Origin: G942493275 sp942493275
GTDB taxonomy: Bacteria > Actinomycetota > Coriobacteriia > Anaerosomatales > PHET01
Direction: 5' to 3'
DNA: 64,000 nt
Assembly (NCBI GenBank): GCA_942493275.1
Contig: OW818687.1
Location: 496,001-560,000, forward strand
The position numbers and the translations under genes are program-made. The notes under the pieces were generated by a model that did not search any database, was not told the origin of the DNA, and saw nothing but the letters and a program-made list of their open reading frames with translations. Positions 42,560-50,843 of this stretch are shown here, piece by piece (the first letter of the stretch is position 1; every line of letters starts with the position of its first letter).

Positions 42560-43723
42560 CTACTCCCTCCCCTCGGCGTAGTCGTCGTAGAGGCGCCAGA
42601 ACAGGCCCTGGCGCTTTGTGTCGTGGTAGGCAGCGCGGCGGATCTCGTGGTGCGCGAGCGAGTGCTCGCCCTCGGTGAGCAGCACTGCGGCGAGCCCGAA
42701 ACGCGCGCGAACGAACGTCGGGTCGAGCTCGACCGCCCGCAGATACGCCTGCTTGGCCTGTCCGTAGCGCTGCAGGCCGAGAAGAGACTCGGCGAGGAGC
42801 ACGTGCGGCATCGGCTGCTGCGGGACCGCCTTGGCGAGTGCGCCGAAGACGCGCGCGGCGTTGCGGTTGAGGCCGGGGCGCTTGGCGAACGAGCCGCCGA
42901 GCACGTAGACCGCGGTCGGCGTCTTGGTCGAGCACGCGAGCGCGCGCAGCGCGACCGCCATCGCCTCGTTCACCGAGTCCTGCTTCAGGTAGAGGTAGCC
43001 CGCGAGCGCGAGCGCCTCGGCGTCGTCGGCGTTGTCGTCGAGAATGAGCCGGATCAGATCCATCGCCGAGAAGAAGTCCTCCTCGAACGCGAGTGCGAAC
43101 GCGGCGCCCAGGCGGCTCTCGCGGTCCGGCGGAACGTCGATGGGGTCGGGCGCCGGCGTGCCGTCGTCGTAGATGCCGGCGAGCGCGAAGAAGAAGTCGT
43201 CCTGGCTGGGGTCGAGCTCACCAGCCTTGCGGAAGCCCGGCAGCGCCGTGGCCATGCCCTCCTTCTTGAGGGCCGCGACCGCGAGGTTGTACATCGCGCG
43301 CGGCTCGAGGGGATCGAGCTCGAGCGCCTTGCGCCACGCCTCGATCGCCTCCTCCTCGAAGGCCGCGGCAGCGAACGCCTCGCCGAGCTGCACGTGCGCG
43401 GTCACGAGGTCCGGAACGACCTCGGCAAGTTCGTGCCACACGAGGATCGACTGGTCCCACATACCGCCGCGGCGATCGTAGGCCAGGCCGAGCGCGAGGT
43501 AGGCCGGTGCGCAGTCCGGGTCGAGCTCGATGGCCCGGCTCGCGGCCTCGATGGCCTCCTCATGGAAGTCGCCCGCGAGGAAGAGGTCGGCGAGAAGGGC
43601 GTGAGCGAGCGGCTCCGAGTCGTCGTTGCGGAGCACCTCGTAGCACGCGTCGACCGCGGGGGCCACATGACCCTGGCGTGCGAGCCCCTCGGCGAGGAGT
43701 ACGGACCGGCTGCGGGGGCTCAT
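42560..43723 (-). CDS. TPR-repeat protein
   Basis: 387 residues, almost entirely tetratricopeptide repeats (about nine), e.g. ASRAIELDPDCAPAYLALGLAYD, WRKALELDPLEPRAMYNLAVAAL and YLRAVELDPTFVRARFGLAAVLL. No signal peptide or membrane segment, so cytosolic. The start overlaps the B12-binding gene stop (ATGA) and the stop is 4 bp before the glycosidase-like gene, so the three form one operon. The partner is not known. Confidence 0.85.
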   Translation of the reverse strand: MSPRSRSVLLAEGLARQGHVAPAVDACYEVLRNDDSEPLAHALLADLFLAGDFHEEAIEAASRAIELDPDCAPAYLALGLAYDRRGGMWDQSILVWHELAEVVPDLVTAHVQLGEAFAAAAFEEEAIEAWRKALELDPLEPRAMYNLAVAALKKEGMATALPGFRKAGELDPSQDDFFFALAGIYDDGTPAPDPIDVPPDRESRLGAAFALAFEEDFFSAMDLIRLILDDNADDAEALALAGYLYLKQDSVNEAMAVALRALACSTKTPTAVYVLGGSFAKRPGLNRNAARVFGALAKAVPQQPMPHVLLAESLLGLQRYGQAKQAYLRAVELDPTFVRARFGLAAVLLTEGEHSLAHHEIRRAAYHDTKRQGLFWRLYDDYAEGRE

Positions 43724-44370
43724 CGGCCAGCCCCCGCTTTCGCGACCTTGGCGACGAGCTTGAGTGCGCTCTCGGCGCCTCGGACGACGCCGTTGGCGCC
43801 CACCGACTTGGCAAGTTGCACGCTCGCCGAGAAGGGACCGCCGGCAACGAGCAGCACGAGGTCATCCCGGCCGCTCGCGGTGAACATCTCGCGGACGCGT
43901 GAGACCGAAGTCGCCGTCGACATCATCTGCGCGAAGACGATCACGATGCGCGAGCCGGTCTCCTCGGCGCGCTCGAGGAACTCCGCGGGACGCACGTCCA
44001 CGCCGAGGTCGATGACGCGGTGACCGGTCTCTTTGAGCGCGGCTGCGCAGATGTCCTTGTCGATGGCGTGGAAGTCGCGGTGCATGCAGCCCACCAGCAC
44101 GGTGACACCGGTGTCCTGCGCGGTGGTGGGAGGCGTGACGAAGCTCGTGATCTGTTCGGCCACGACTGCTGCCTGGGTGAAGTTGTACTCGTCGATGGCG
44201 CCGGACGCCCACGCGCCGCCGAGCAACGACATCGCCGGTGCGAACAGCTGGTCGAAGAGTTGGGCCTGGGCGACGCCGGAGGCCTTGACCTTCTCGATGA
44301 CGGCGATGGCCTGGGCCGGGTCCTGGCTCACGAAGGCCTGATACAGGCGTGCGGCAGCGTCGTCAGCCAT
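43720..44370 (-). CDS. cobalamin-binding-domain protein with altered DxHxxG motif
   Basis: 216 residues from ATG 44368-44370. The N-terminal four-helix cap (B12-binding 2, about 1-80) and Rossmann-like B12 domain (about 90-216) follow the MetH/corrinoid-protein plan: LVGCMHRDFHAIDKDI is at the His-ligand loop and reads DxHxxD, with Asp where Gly is usual. The SxL stretch may be IVFAQMMST and the GG motif LVAGGPFS. It may bind B12 as a sensor or methyl carrier; no methyltransferase gene is adjacent. First gene of the operon with the TPR and glycosidase-like proteins. Confidence 0.75.
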   Translation of the reverse strand: MADDAAARLYQAFVSQDPAQAIAVIEKVKASGVAQAQLFDQLFAPAMSLLGGAWASGAIDEYNFTQAAVVAEQITSFVTPPTTAQDTGVTVLVGCMHRDFHAIDKDICAAALKETGHRVIDLGVDVRPAEFLERAEETGSRIVIVFAQMMSTATSVSRVREMFTASGRDDLVLLVAGGPFSASVQLAKSVGANGVVRGAESALKLVAKVAKAGAGR

Positions 44371-44495
44371 CAAGCACGCCTCCCTTCGATCGCCCCGCGC
44401 CGTGCGTCGGCGCTCCCGTACGGCTCGGCAGCCGCAATAGTTCAGTATCGCACTCGCGCCGCTTGGACTCTATGCTTCGCGACACGTTGCGTCCG

Positions 44496-44584
44496 TGGTA
44501 GCGGCGGTGGGATTCGAACCCACAAACCCCCGAGGGGGTCAGCGGATTTTAAGTCCGCCTCCTGTGCCATTCGGATACGCCGCC
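44496..44584 (-). tRNA. tRNA-Leu (UAA anticodon)
   Basis: 89 nt including encoded CCA (44496-44498). Acceptor GGCGGCG/CGCCGCT with a G-U first pair and discriminator A; anticodon loop CTTAAAA with TAA at 44551-44549; long variable arm (class II, CCCCC/GGGGG-type); T-loop TTCGAAT. Length and extra arm are as expected for Leu. Confidence 0.95.
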
Positions 44585-44631
44585 TCGTCCACGCAGCCCC
44601 GACCACCGTTCGCCGGCGGGGCAACCATCAC

Positions 44632-45591
44632 TCACTCCCCCGATTCCCGCAGGTCACGGTAGGTGTCCAACAGTATCCCATAGAGGATGTCGTGCTCGGA
44701 GACGAGCATCGAATCCACGCCCGCCAGCGCCAGCACCGTCTCGAAGATGAGCGTACCCGCCACGATCACTCCCGCGCGCTCGGGATGCAGACCTACAACC
44801 AGCTTGCGCTTCTCCAGCGGCAGCGACGCGAGCAGATCGAGTGCCTCGGCGAGATCCGGGCCGCTCAGGCGGTATCCGTGGACGCGCTCCGGGTCGTACA
44901 CGGTCAGGCCCAGCTGGATGGCCGCGAGCGAGGTCGCGGTACCGGCGAGTCCCACCATCGTGCGGGGACGCGTGCGCAGAGCGTCGAAGTAGCCGCGAAG
45001 CTCCTCGGTCGCCCAGGCTCGCGCCTCGTCGAGCTGCGCGCGCGTGGGCGGATCGGAGTGCAGGAACATCTCGGTCATGCGCCGGCTGCCGACGTCGATC
45101 GAGCGCGACGCGATGATGCGGCTCTCGCGCACCCCGTCGTCGATGGCGACGTCACCGAGCACGAGCTCGGTCGAGCCGCCTCCGCAGTCCACCACCAGCA
45201 GGCCCTCGCCCGCGAGCGCGCTCGTCGCGCCGAGGAACGCGAGTTCGGCCTCGCGACTCCCGGCGATTATCTCGGGCGTCACGCCGTGGCGGGCCAGCAG
45301 CATGCGGAACTCAACTCCGTTCTTCGCATCACGGCTGGCACTGGTGGCGAGTGCGGTGAAGCGCTCCACCCCGAGCTCGCGCATCGTCGCCGCGTAGCGA
45401 CCGATGACGTCAGCCACCCGCTGCATCGCATCAGGCGCAAGCCTGCCGGATGCGGTGAGGCCCTCGCCGAGGTGGGTGATGTCGGTGCTGCGCGCAACCT
45501 CGACGATGCCGCTGTCGGAGACGTCGGCGACCAGCAGTCGCGTGGTCACCGTGCCGATGTCGATGGCGGCAAGCCGCCGGGTGGTTGTCAT
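44632..45591 (-). CDS. ppx: Ppx/GppA exopolyphosphatase-family protein
   Basis: 319 residues from ATG 45589-45591, behind CCAGGAGG; it overlaps the DUF501 stop by one base (TGATG). ASKHA-fold signatures RRLAAIDIGTVTTRLLV (phosphate loop), ALATSASRDAKN and LVVDCGGGSTELVLG are present. It is the short, single-domain form (about 300-330 residues) common in Actinomycetota, which hydrolyses polyphosphate or pppGpp. Confidence 0.92.
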   Translation of the reverse strand: MTTTRRLAAIDIGTVTTRLLVADVSDSGIVEVARSTDITHLGEGLTASGRLAPDAMQRVADVIGRYAATMRELGVERFTALATSASRDAKNGVEFRMLLARHGVTPEIIAGSREAELAFLGATSALAGEGLLVVDCGGGSTELVLGDVAIDDGVRESRIIASRSIDVGSRRMTEMFLHSDPPTRAQLDEARAWATEELRGYFDALRTRPRTMVGLAGTATSLAAIQLGLTVYDPERVHGYRLSGPDLAEALDLLASLPLEKRKLVVGLHPERAGVIVAGTLIFETVLALAGVDSMLVSEHDILYGILLDTYRDLRESGE

Positions 45592-46115
45592 CAAGCCTCC
45601 TGGTCCGATCCTGATCCGTAGCGGGCACACCGCTCATCCGGGCAGGCCGTGCCCGTCCGGCCGAGAAGATCGCGCCCGATCGGGTCGTCCACTCCGCCAA
45701 GCGCGAGCGCAACGTGCGCGTGCAGGCACTTCACGCCGAGCGGGTCGCGCTGTCCGGCAAGCCCCACCGACGCGCACGCGTCTACCCCGCCGCTCTCGGC
45801 GATCCGAGCGGCCCGCAGGGCGGAGTCGGCGCGTCGCAGGGAGTCGGCGAGCTCGGAATCGCCGGCGGCCCGGCGCGCCCACCCGGCGACCGCTCCCGCG
45901 GACTCCTCAGCCGAGATGACCTCGGTGAGCCACGGGCACGTGAGCCAGAAGGTGGTCGGGAACGGAGTGCCGTCGGCGAGCAGAGACGGCGAGGCGATCA
46001 CGGACGGATAGCCGAAGTCGCATCGGGCCTCGACGCGCCACGGTTCCCGCGGAGCCCTGCCGACCTGCCAGGCGACGAGGCCGACCTCCGTGCCGGTGTC
46101 GCCGCTCGGGCTCAC
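45591..46115 (-). CDS. DUF501 family protein
   Basis: 174 residues from GTG 46113-46115, overlapping the FtsB-like stop (GTGA). The pattern FPTTFWLTCPWLTEVISAEESAG and VKCLHAHVALALGG...DPIGRDLL is that of DUF501, a family conserved in Actinomycetota and regularly located between ftsB/divIC and ppx, downstream of eno. Conserved Cys and His (CPWL, KCLHAH) may form a metal site. Function unknown. Confidence 0.88.
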   Translation of the reverse strand: MSPSGDTGTEVGLVAWQVGRAPREPWRVEARCDFGYPSVIASPSLLADGTPFPTTFWLTCPWLTEVISAEESAGAVAGWARRAAGDSELADSLRRADSALRAARIAESGGVDACASVGLAGQRDPLGVKCLHAHVALALGGVDDPIGRDLLGRTGTACPDERCARYGSGSDQEA

Positions 46116-46675
46116 CTGACTCCGAAGACCAGGTCGAGGAAGGCCGTCCACGGTCCCACGGGATCCTCTGCCGATGGATCCTCGATGTCGGGCGAGGTGG
46201 TGGTCTTCTCCTTGGCGGTGCCGTCAACGACCACCACGGCGTTCTCCCCCGCCTTCACGAGCCCGAGCTGGCTGCGCGCGTAGTCCTCGACGCCCTCGGG
46301 GGTCTTGAGCTTGTCGACCTGCTCCTGGAGCCGGTCGTTGCGCGCCTCGAGTGAAGCGAGTTCGGTCTCGAGCCGGGCGCGCTCACGGGTCTCGCGATAC
46401 TGAACGCGGACCACGGGGTAGTAGAGCCAGGCGAACACGAGAAGCGCTGCGACCACACCCGCGGGAACCAGCCACCACGATCCAGCCGAGAGGATCGATG
46501 GCCTGCGTGCGGCGGCCTTCTTGGGCTTCGCCTTGGCGGTGGTCGATGCCTTCTTGGGAGCCGACTTCGAGGAGGTGGCGCGTGTGCGCGAAGATGACGA
46601 CGCGCGCGCCCCGGCCTTAGCCGTAGAGCGGCGCGTCGTCGCTGTAGCCCCGGTCTGCGTTTTCTTCGGCGCCAT
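46112..46675 (-). CDS. ftsB: FtsB/DivIC-like septum formation initiator with a basic N-terminal tail
   Basis: 187 residues from ATG 46673-46675 (MAPKKTQTG). Residues 2-60 are Lys/Arg/Ser/Ala-rich and disordered (KPKKAAARRP), histone-H1-like; one transmembrane helix at about 68-88; coiled coil at about 92-130 (ETELASLEARNDRLQEQVDKL) ending in the family motif VEDYARSQLGLVKAGE. The divisome partner would be FtsL/FtsQ. The position near eno and DUF501-ppx is the standard actinobacterial one. Confidence 0.88.
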   Translation of the reverse strand: MAPKKTQTGATATTRRSTAKAGARASSSSRTRATSSKSAPKKASTTAKAKPKKAAARRPSILSAGSWWLVPAGVVAALLVFAWLYYPVVRVQYRETRERARLETELASLEARNDRLQEQVDKLKTPEGVEDYARSQLGLVKAGENAVVVVDGTAKEKTTTSPDIEDPSAEDPVGPWTAFLDLVFGVR

Positions 46676-46809
46676 GGGTCCGAGAATTCCTAAGGGAAGG
46701 CCAGCGTAGATTCCGGCGGCTTCCACCGCGTTGGGCGCATCGTAGCACTTCAGCGCGGGCGTGTCACCTAGACGTCTACTTGAGGCTGATAGATACGAAC
46801 GGGTGTTCG

Positions 46810-47676
46810 CTAGCGAAGGTCGGAGGGCTCGAGATCGGGGTACAGATCTGCAGGCTCAAGCTCCGGACTCGGGGTCGCGTTCTCGACGATTTCGGTGCCC
46901 GAGGGTGCGCTGCTCCCCTGCTGGTACCAGCGGAATTCGAGCGACTTGACCAGCGCGGGCCCGTGAAACGCGAAGACCTTATCCGCGATCTCGGCAGTGT
47001 CCTCCCGCACGCTCTCGGGTGACGCTACCGACCTGAGCGTGATCTCCACAAGGAAGTCACCGCCGTCTTTGCCGCTCACGCCGCGAAGGCCGGGCTCGGT
47101 CATCGAGCCCTCGCCCACCACGCGAATGGCGTAGCCCGCGATGGAGGTCGCCACCGCACCGCCTTCCGCGCTCCAGGTCTCTCCTCGAGGCGTGAGCGGC
47201 GCGCTCGCATCGGCGTACGCGTGACAGGTCGCGCAGTAGTCGCCCTTGTGGCAGGTCTTGCACTGCGTATCACCGAGCTTGGCGACGGTGAACTTATGCT
47301 GGAACCAGAAAGGCCCGGTCGTCGTGTCGTCGCTCGGCGGGACCTCGGCTTCGCCGATGAGAATGCTGACGTCGTCGGCGCCCGCGGCCACGGTGCCCGC
47401 CTTAGGGTAGGTCAGGGTCACCTTGTCATCGGTCTCGCGGCCGTCGAAGCGCATGATCTCGACGCCGGCGTGCTCCTCGGCGGTGAAGATCAATGGATCG
47501 AGACCGGCCTCGTAGACGGTGACCGATGCCTCGGCCGAGGTCATGCCGAGGACGTCAGGGACTTCGGCGGTCTGCGGCACGTCGCGCACGACCGTCTCGG
47601 CATCACCGCAGCCGGCGATGGCGAATGCGAACGCGACCATCAGGACGACTCCGAACAGAGCGCGGGCCAGCTTCAA
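46810..47676 (-). CDS. lipoprotein with PASTA-like domain and a diheme CxxCH pair
   Basis: 288 residues. Type II signal with lipobox AIAGCG. Residues about 35-110 resemble a PASTA domain (TAEVPDVLGMTSAEASVTVYEAGLDP...VTLTYPKAGTVA). About residues 138-150 contain CKTCHKGDYCATCH, two CxxCH motifs only five residues apart, suggesting two closely packed haems. The rest is an unrecognised beta-rich domain. It starts 9 bp after the giant cell-wall-binding protein gene, so it is probably exported and surface-bound with it. No close family comes to mind. Confidence 0.8.
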   Translation of the reverse strand: MKLARALFGVVLMVAFAFAIAGCGDAETVVRDVPQTAEVPDVLGMTSAEASVTVYEAGLDPLIFTAEEHAGVEIMRFDGRETDDKVTLTYPKAGTVAAGADDVSILIGEAEVPPSDDTTTGPFWFQHKFTVAKLGDTQCKTCHKGDYCATCHAYADASAPLTPRGETWSAEGGAVATSIAGYAIRVVGEGSMTEPGLRGVSGKDGGDFLVEITLRSVASPESVREDTAEIADKVFAFHGPALVKSLEFRWYQQGSSAPSGTEIVENATPSPELEPADLYPDLEPSDLR

Positions 47677-47685
47677 CGCGACCTC

Positions 47686-50600
47686 CTAGTGTGCCGTGGC
47701 CGTGTGCGACAACTCGGCCTCAAAGTCCGCCTTGCGATCGACAACTTCAGGACTCGAAGTGAACGACGGATCATAGCCGCCCGCCGCGGTGCTCATACTC
47801 GGGGCGCTCGACGCGGCCCCAACCATGGTGATACGGCCCGTCGCCGAGTCGATGTCGTAGTAGGACGTTCCGAGAGATGACTTCGCGGCAGCCAGGACGC
47901 CGTCCGAAAGGCCAGCCGCGCCGCCGAAAGCTTCGAGCAGCATCACGTACGGACCGTGCTGCTTGAGGACCGTACGCGCCGACGGGTGTAGCTGCGTGGG
48001 CGGCGTCAGCAGCAGGGCACCGCCCGCTTTGCCCATCGCAGCTCCGCCAGCGAGCGCGTCCGGGTAGTTGAGACCGCTCGCGAGGCCGAAGACATCGAAC
48101 TCCATGCCGTAGGCGCTGGCGAGTCGGGCGCTCGTGTCGAAGCGGTCGGTACCGGCGATCCGCGCGTACCTGATCTCGTGGCTCGGCATGTAAGCGGCCA
48201 TCTGCTGGAGCACCCGCGTCGAGACCGAACGCTCCCCTCCCACCACTATGACGCCGCCATCGGAGTACTCGGCAAGAATCGCCCATTCGTCTTTGATGTC
48301 CGACGGCAGGCCATCAGGCTGAGTCAGGATGATGGGTCGGTGCTCCATATACGCGAACGGACCGACTGAAAGGGCGTCGGCAAAGGTGTCGCCACGCACG
48401 ACGAACGGAGTGCTGCCCTCACGGTAGTCCCACACCTGACGCGCGACGTTGATCGCCGTCTCGTAGCGGGACTTGCCTTTGATGCGCCCGGGACGCGGAA
48501 TGCCCGCGGCATCGGCGTCGCGGTTTATCGCCGCGGTCGAAACCGCAGCCTCGCCGCCGACGATCACCCAGTCCTTCGCGCCCAGCCGCCTGAACTCCTC
48601 GGCGAAGCCATCAGGAAGGCCATCGCGTCGCACGAGCAGAATGGGAGAGTTGCAGTCCGCGGCCAGCGGCGCCGCCGCGAGTGCATCGGGGAAGCTGTCC
48701 CCGCTCGCGACGACCACGGTATCGGCTCTGCTGAAGTTCCTGCGAGAGATCTCGAGTGCCGTGTCGTAGCGACTGCGGCCGCTGATGCGACGGACACGAC
48801 TCGACCCGACGTCCTCCAGGGGGATAAGCTCCTCGGCCACAGGCCAGACCCAGGTATCCGGATTGATGGCCATCGACGAGCCCACCGGATACCCGCGCCC
48901 GGGGAACGTCATATCTCGATACGTGCCGGTGGTGTCCGCGAAACCGATCACGTACGAACGCGCCAGAAGCGACGGGATGCGGTACGTGCCGTCTGCCGCT
49001 GTGGTCGTCTGTGCGACCGGGACCTGCGGTCCACCGTTCCAGACGCTCGCCGCATCGAAGGCGAGCACCTTGACGCCTTCGAGCGGCGCGCCCGTCTCCA
49101 TATCGGTCACCCAGCCGTGAATGAAGGGTGCCTTGCCGAGCCACATTTGACAGTTGGCGGGCTCGCTTGCGCGGACCCGGACGTTCGGGGCCGACTCGAC
49201 CGTCTTTGCCCGGGGATAGAACGAATCGGCGTAACCCGACGCCGTGAATCCAAGCCGATAGGTTCCGGCGGGGAGGCCTGCGATCTGATACGCGCCATCG
49301 GCGTCGGCCACCGCTGTCGCGACAAGCGAGGGCCCGGAGGCGCCCACGTGGTAGGCGCGCACCAGAGTCCCGCCAACCGGCTCCCCGGTCTCGACGGCCC
49401 CGACCGTGCCGACGATCGCTCCGGGAGCATCGAGCGGCAGTTTTGAGTCCGCCACTGTGCCGCCCACGCTCGGCACGAAGGGAGTCGCCGCGTCGAAGCT
49501 CGAACCACCGATCCATGTCTCACCGTGAGCCTGCAGAGGGTCGCTCACCTTCACGCGCACCGGAGTCTCGCTGGTCAACAGAGCCTGCCAGCGCCCGCTC
49601 TCATCAGCAGTGACCGACTTCACCAGCTTCGCCGAGCCGTCCGTGTCCGGAACGAAGATCTCGACCTTGGCTCCCGCCATCGGCAGGTCTCGGTAATCCG
49701 AAGTCACCTTTCCCACGACCGCTCGCGGCGTTGGGACGCAGGCGACACCCTTGTTGATCGTCGCCAGCAGCATGTTGCCGTCGCGAGAGACGAACATCCC
49801 ATACGTGCGCGAATACGCAGGGAAGTCGGGAACCCCCGCCTTGAGGTCGAGCTTGTAGCGTGATTCGTATCCCGGCCCGGCGTGCACCTCGATCACCGTG
49901 CGCCAATCCTGGACCCCGGTTGAGAAGTTGGTGCTCGACTTCTCATAGCTCATGAAGAGCACGTCTTCAGAAGGATGGAATGCTACGCCCAGGGGAGGGT
50001 TCGGCCCGAGCGTGGCGGATGGCACGAGGCTGCCCGTGTAGAAGCGGCTCGGCGAACAGAAGACCGTACCCGAGGGCGAACTGGCGACCCCCTGCTCCTG
50101 AATGCCCGTGCGGCCGAGAACCGCGCCGTCGGAAACCCGCACCGTGCCTAGAGGGTTTGAATAGGCGATGACGCTGCCGTCACCGCTCGGACTCGCCGCC
50201 CAGCCGCTGCCAACGCCACCCGTGGCCAGCTCCTGGTACACCCCGGTCCGGACGTCACCCTTGAGGAGCGACGCGCCCAGGGTCTCCTGCGTTCCCACCT
50301 TGACGACGTAGACAAAGAACGAGTCGTCGTTGGGAATCGCAAGGTTCTCCGGTATCCACCATACCGAGGAGGAGCGAGGGAGGTTGATCCGCTTCACGCT
50401 CGACGTCGCCAGGTTCGTGATCTCGATGACGCCGGTGCGCGTCTCGAAGTCATCCCACACCACGATCAGGTGGCTTGCCGACGGCGTGACCTCTACATGC
50501 ACCCGGTCGGCGCCGCTTGGCGCCAGCGGCGAGAGCATGGTGCGCGTCTTCGCGTTGTAGCGCAGCACGCGTCCTTGTGTCTGCAGATAGACGACCTGGC

Positions 50601-50784
50601 GGACGTGATCGTAGGCGACGTCTCCCGCCAAGAAGTTGCTGTCCGGCACGAAGAAGGAGCCCGGCAGCGTTTCAGCGGCGGCGACACCGCTTGATGACGG
50701 AACAAGGACTCCGCCCACGATCGCCGCCAGTGCCACAAGCCAACGCAAACGTCGGCCCAAAGATCCCACCCTGCTCCGTCGCAT
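47686..50784 (-). CDS. giant surface protein: propeller-like region, CarboxypepD_reg domains, three cell-wall-binding repeats
   Basis: 1032 residues from ATG 50782-50784 (MRRSRVGSLG), preceded by GCGAGGGG; upstream codons are a shadow of pyk. The signal peptide ends near VAAAETLPG. About 40-350: beta-rich, propeller-like repeats (VVYLQTQGRVLRYNAKTR). About 355-650: three Cna-B/carboxypeptidase-regulatory-like domains (GAIVGTVGAVETGEPVGG, GTYRLGFTASGY, IHGWVTDMETGAPLEG). About 655-985: three cell_wall_binding_2 repeats (SRYDTALEIS, SRYETAINVA, DRFDTSARLA). Likely anchored noncovalently to the wall. Confidence 0.87.
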   Translation of the reverse strand: MRRSRVGSLGRRLRWLVALAAIVGGVLVPSSSGVAAAETLPGSFFVPDSNFLAGDVAYDHVRQVVYLQTQGRVLRYNAKTRTMLSPLAPSGADRVHVEVTPSASHLIVVWDDFETRTGVIEITNLATSSVKRINLPRSSSVWWIPENLAIPNDDSFFVYVVKVGTQETLGASLLKGDVRTGVYQELATGGVGSGWAASPSGDGSVIAYSNPLGTVRVSDGAVLGRTGIQEQGVASSPSGTVFCSPSRFYTGSLVPSATLGPNPPLGVAFHPSEDVLFMSYEKSSTNFSTGVQDWRTVIEVHAGPGYESRYKLDLKAGVPDFPAYSRTYGMFVSRDGNMLLATINKGVACVPTPRAVVGKVTSDYRDLPMAGAKVEIFVPDTDGSAKLVKSVTADESGRWQALLTSETPVRVKVSDPLQAHGETWIGGSSFDAATPFVPSVGGTVADSKLPLDAPGAIVGTVGAVETGEPVGGTLVRAYHVGASGPSLVATAVADADGAYQIAGLPAGTYRLGFTASGYADSFYPRAKTVESAPNVRVRASEPANCQMWLGKAPFIHGWVTDMETGAPLEGVKVLAFDAASVWNGGPQVPVAQTTTAADGTYRIPSLLARSYVIGFADTTGTYRDMTFPGRGYPVGSSMAINPDTWVWPVAEELIPLEDVGSSRVRRISGRSRYDTALEISRRNFSRADTVVVASGDSFPDALAAAPLAADCNSPILLVRRDGLPDGFAEEFRRLGAKDWVIVGGEAAVSTAAINRDADAAGIPRPGRIKGKSRYETAINVARQVWDYREGSTPFVVRGDTFADALSVGPFAYMEHRPIILTQPDGLPSDIKDEWAILAEYSDGGVIVVGGERSVSTRVLQQMAAYMPSHEIRYARIAGTDRFDTSARLASAYGMEFDVFGLASGLNYPDALAGGAAMGKAGGALLLTPPTQLHPSARTVLKQHGPYVMLLEAFGGAAGLSDGVLAAAKSSLGTSYYDIDSATGRITMVGAASSAPSMSTAAGGYDPSFTSSPEVVDRKADFEAELSHTATAH

Positions 50785-50843
50785 GACTGTCCCCTCGCGC
50801 AGATGGACGACAGCAGCGACAGTAGCACAACGTCTCGAGCCCG

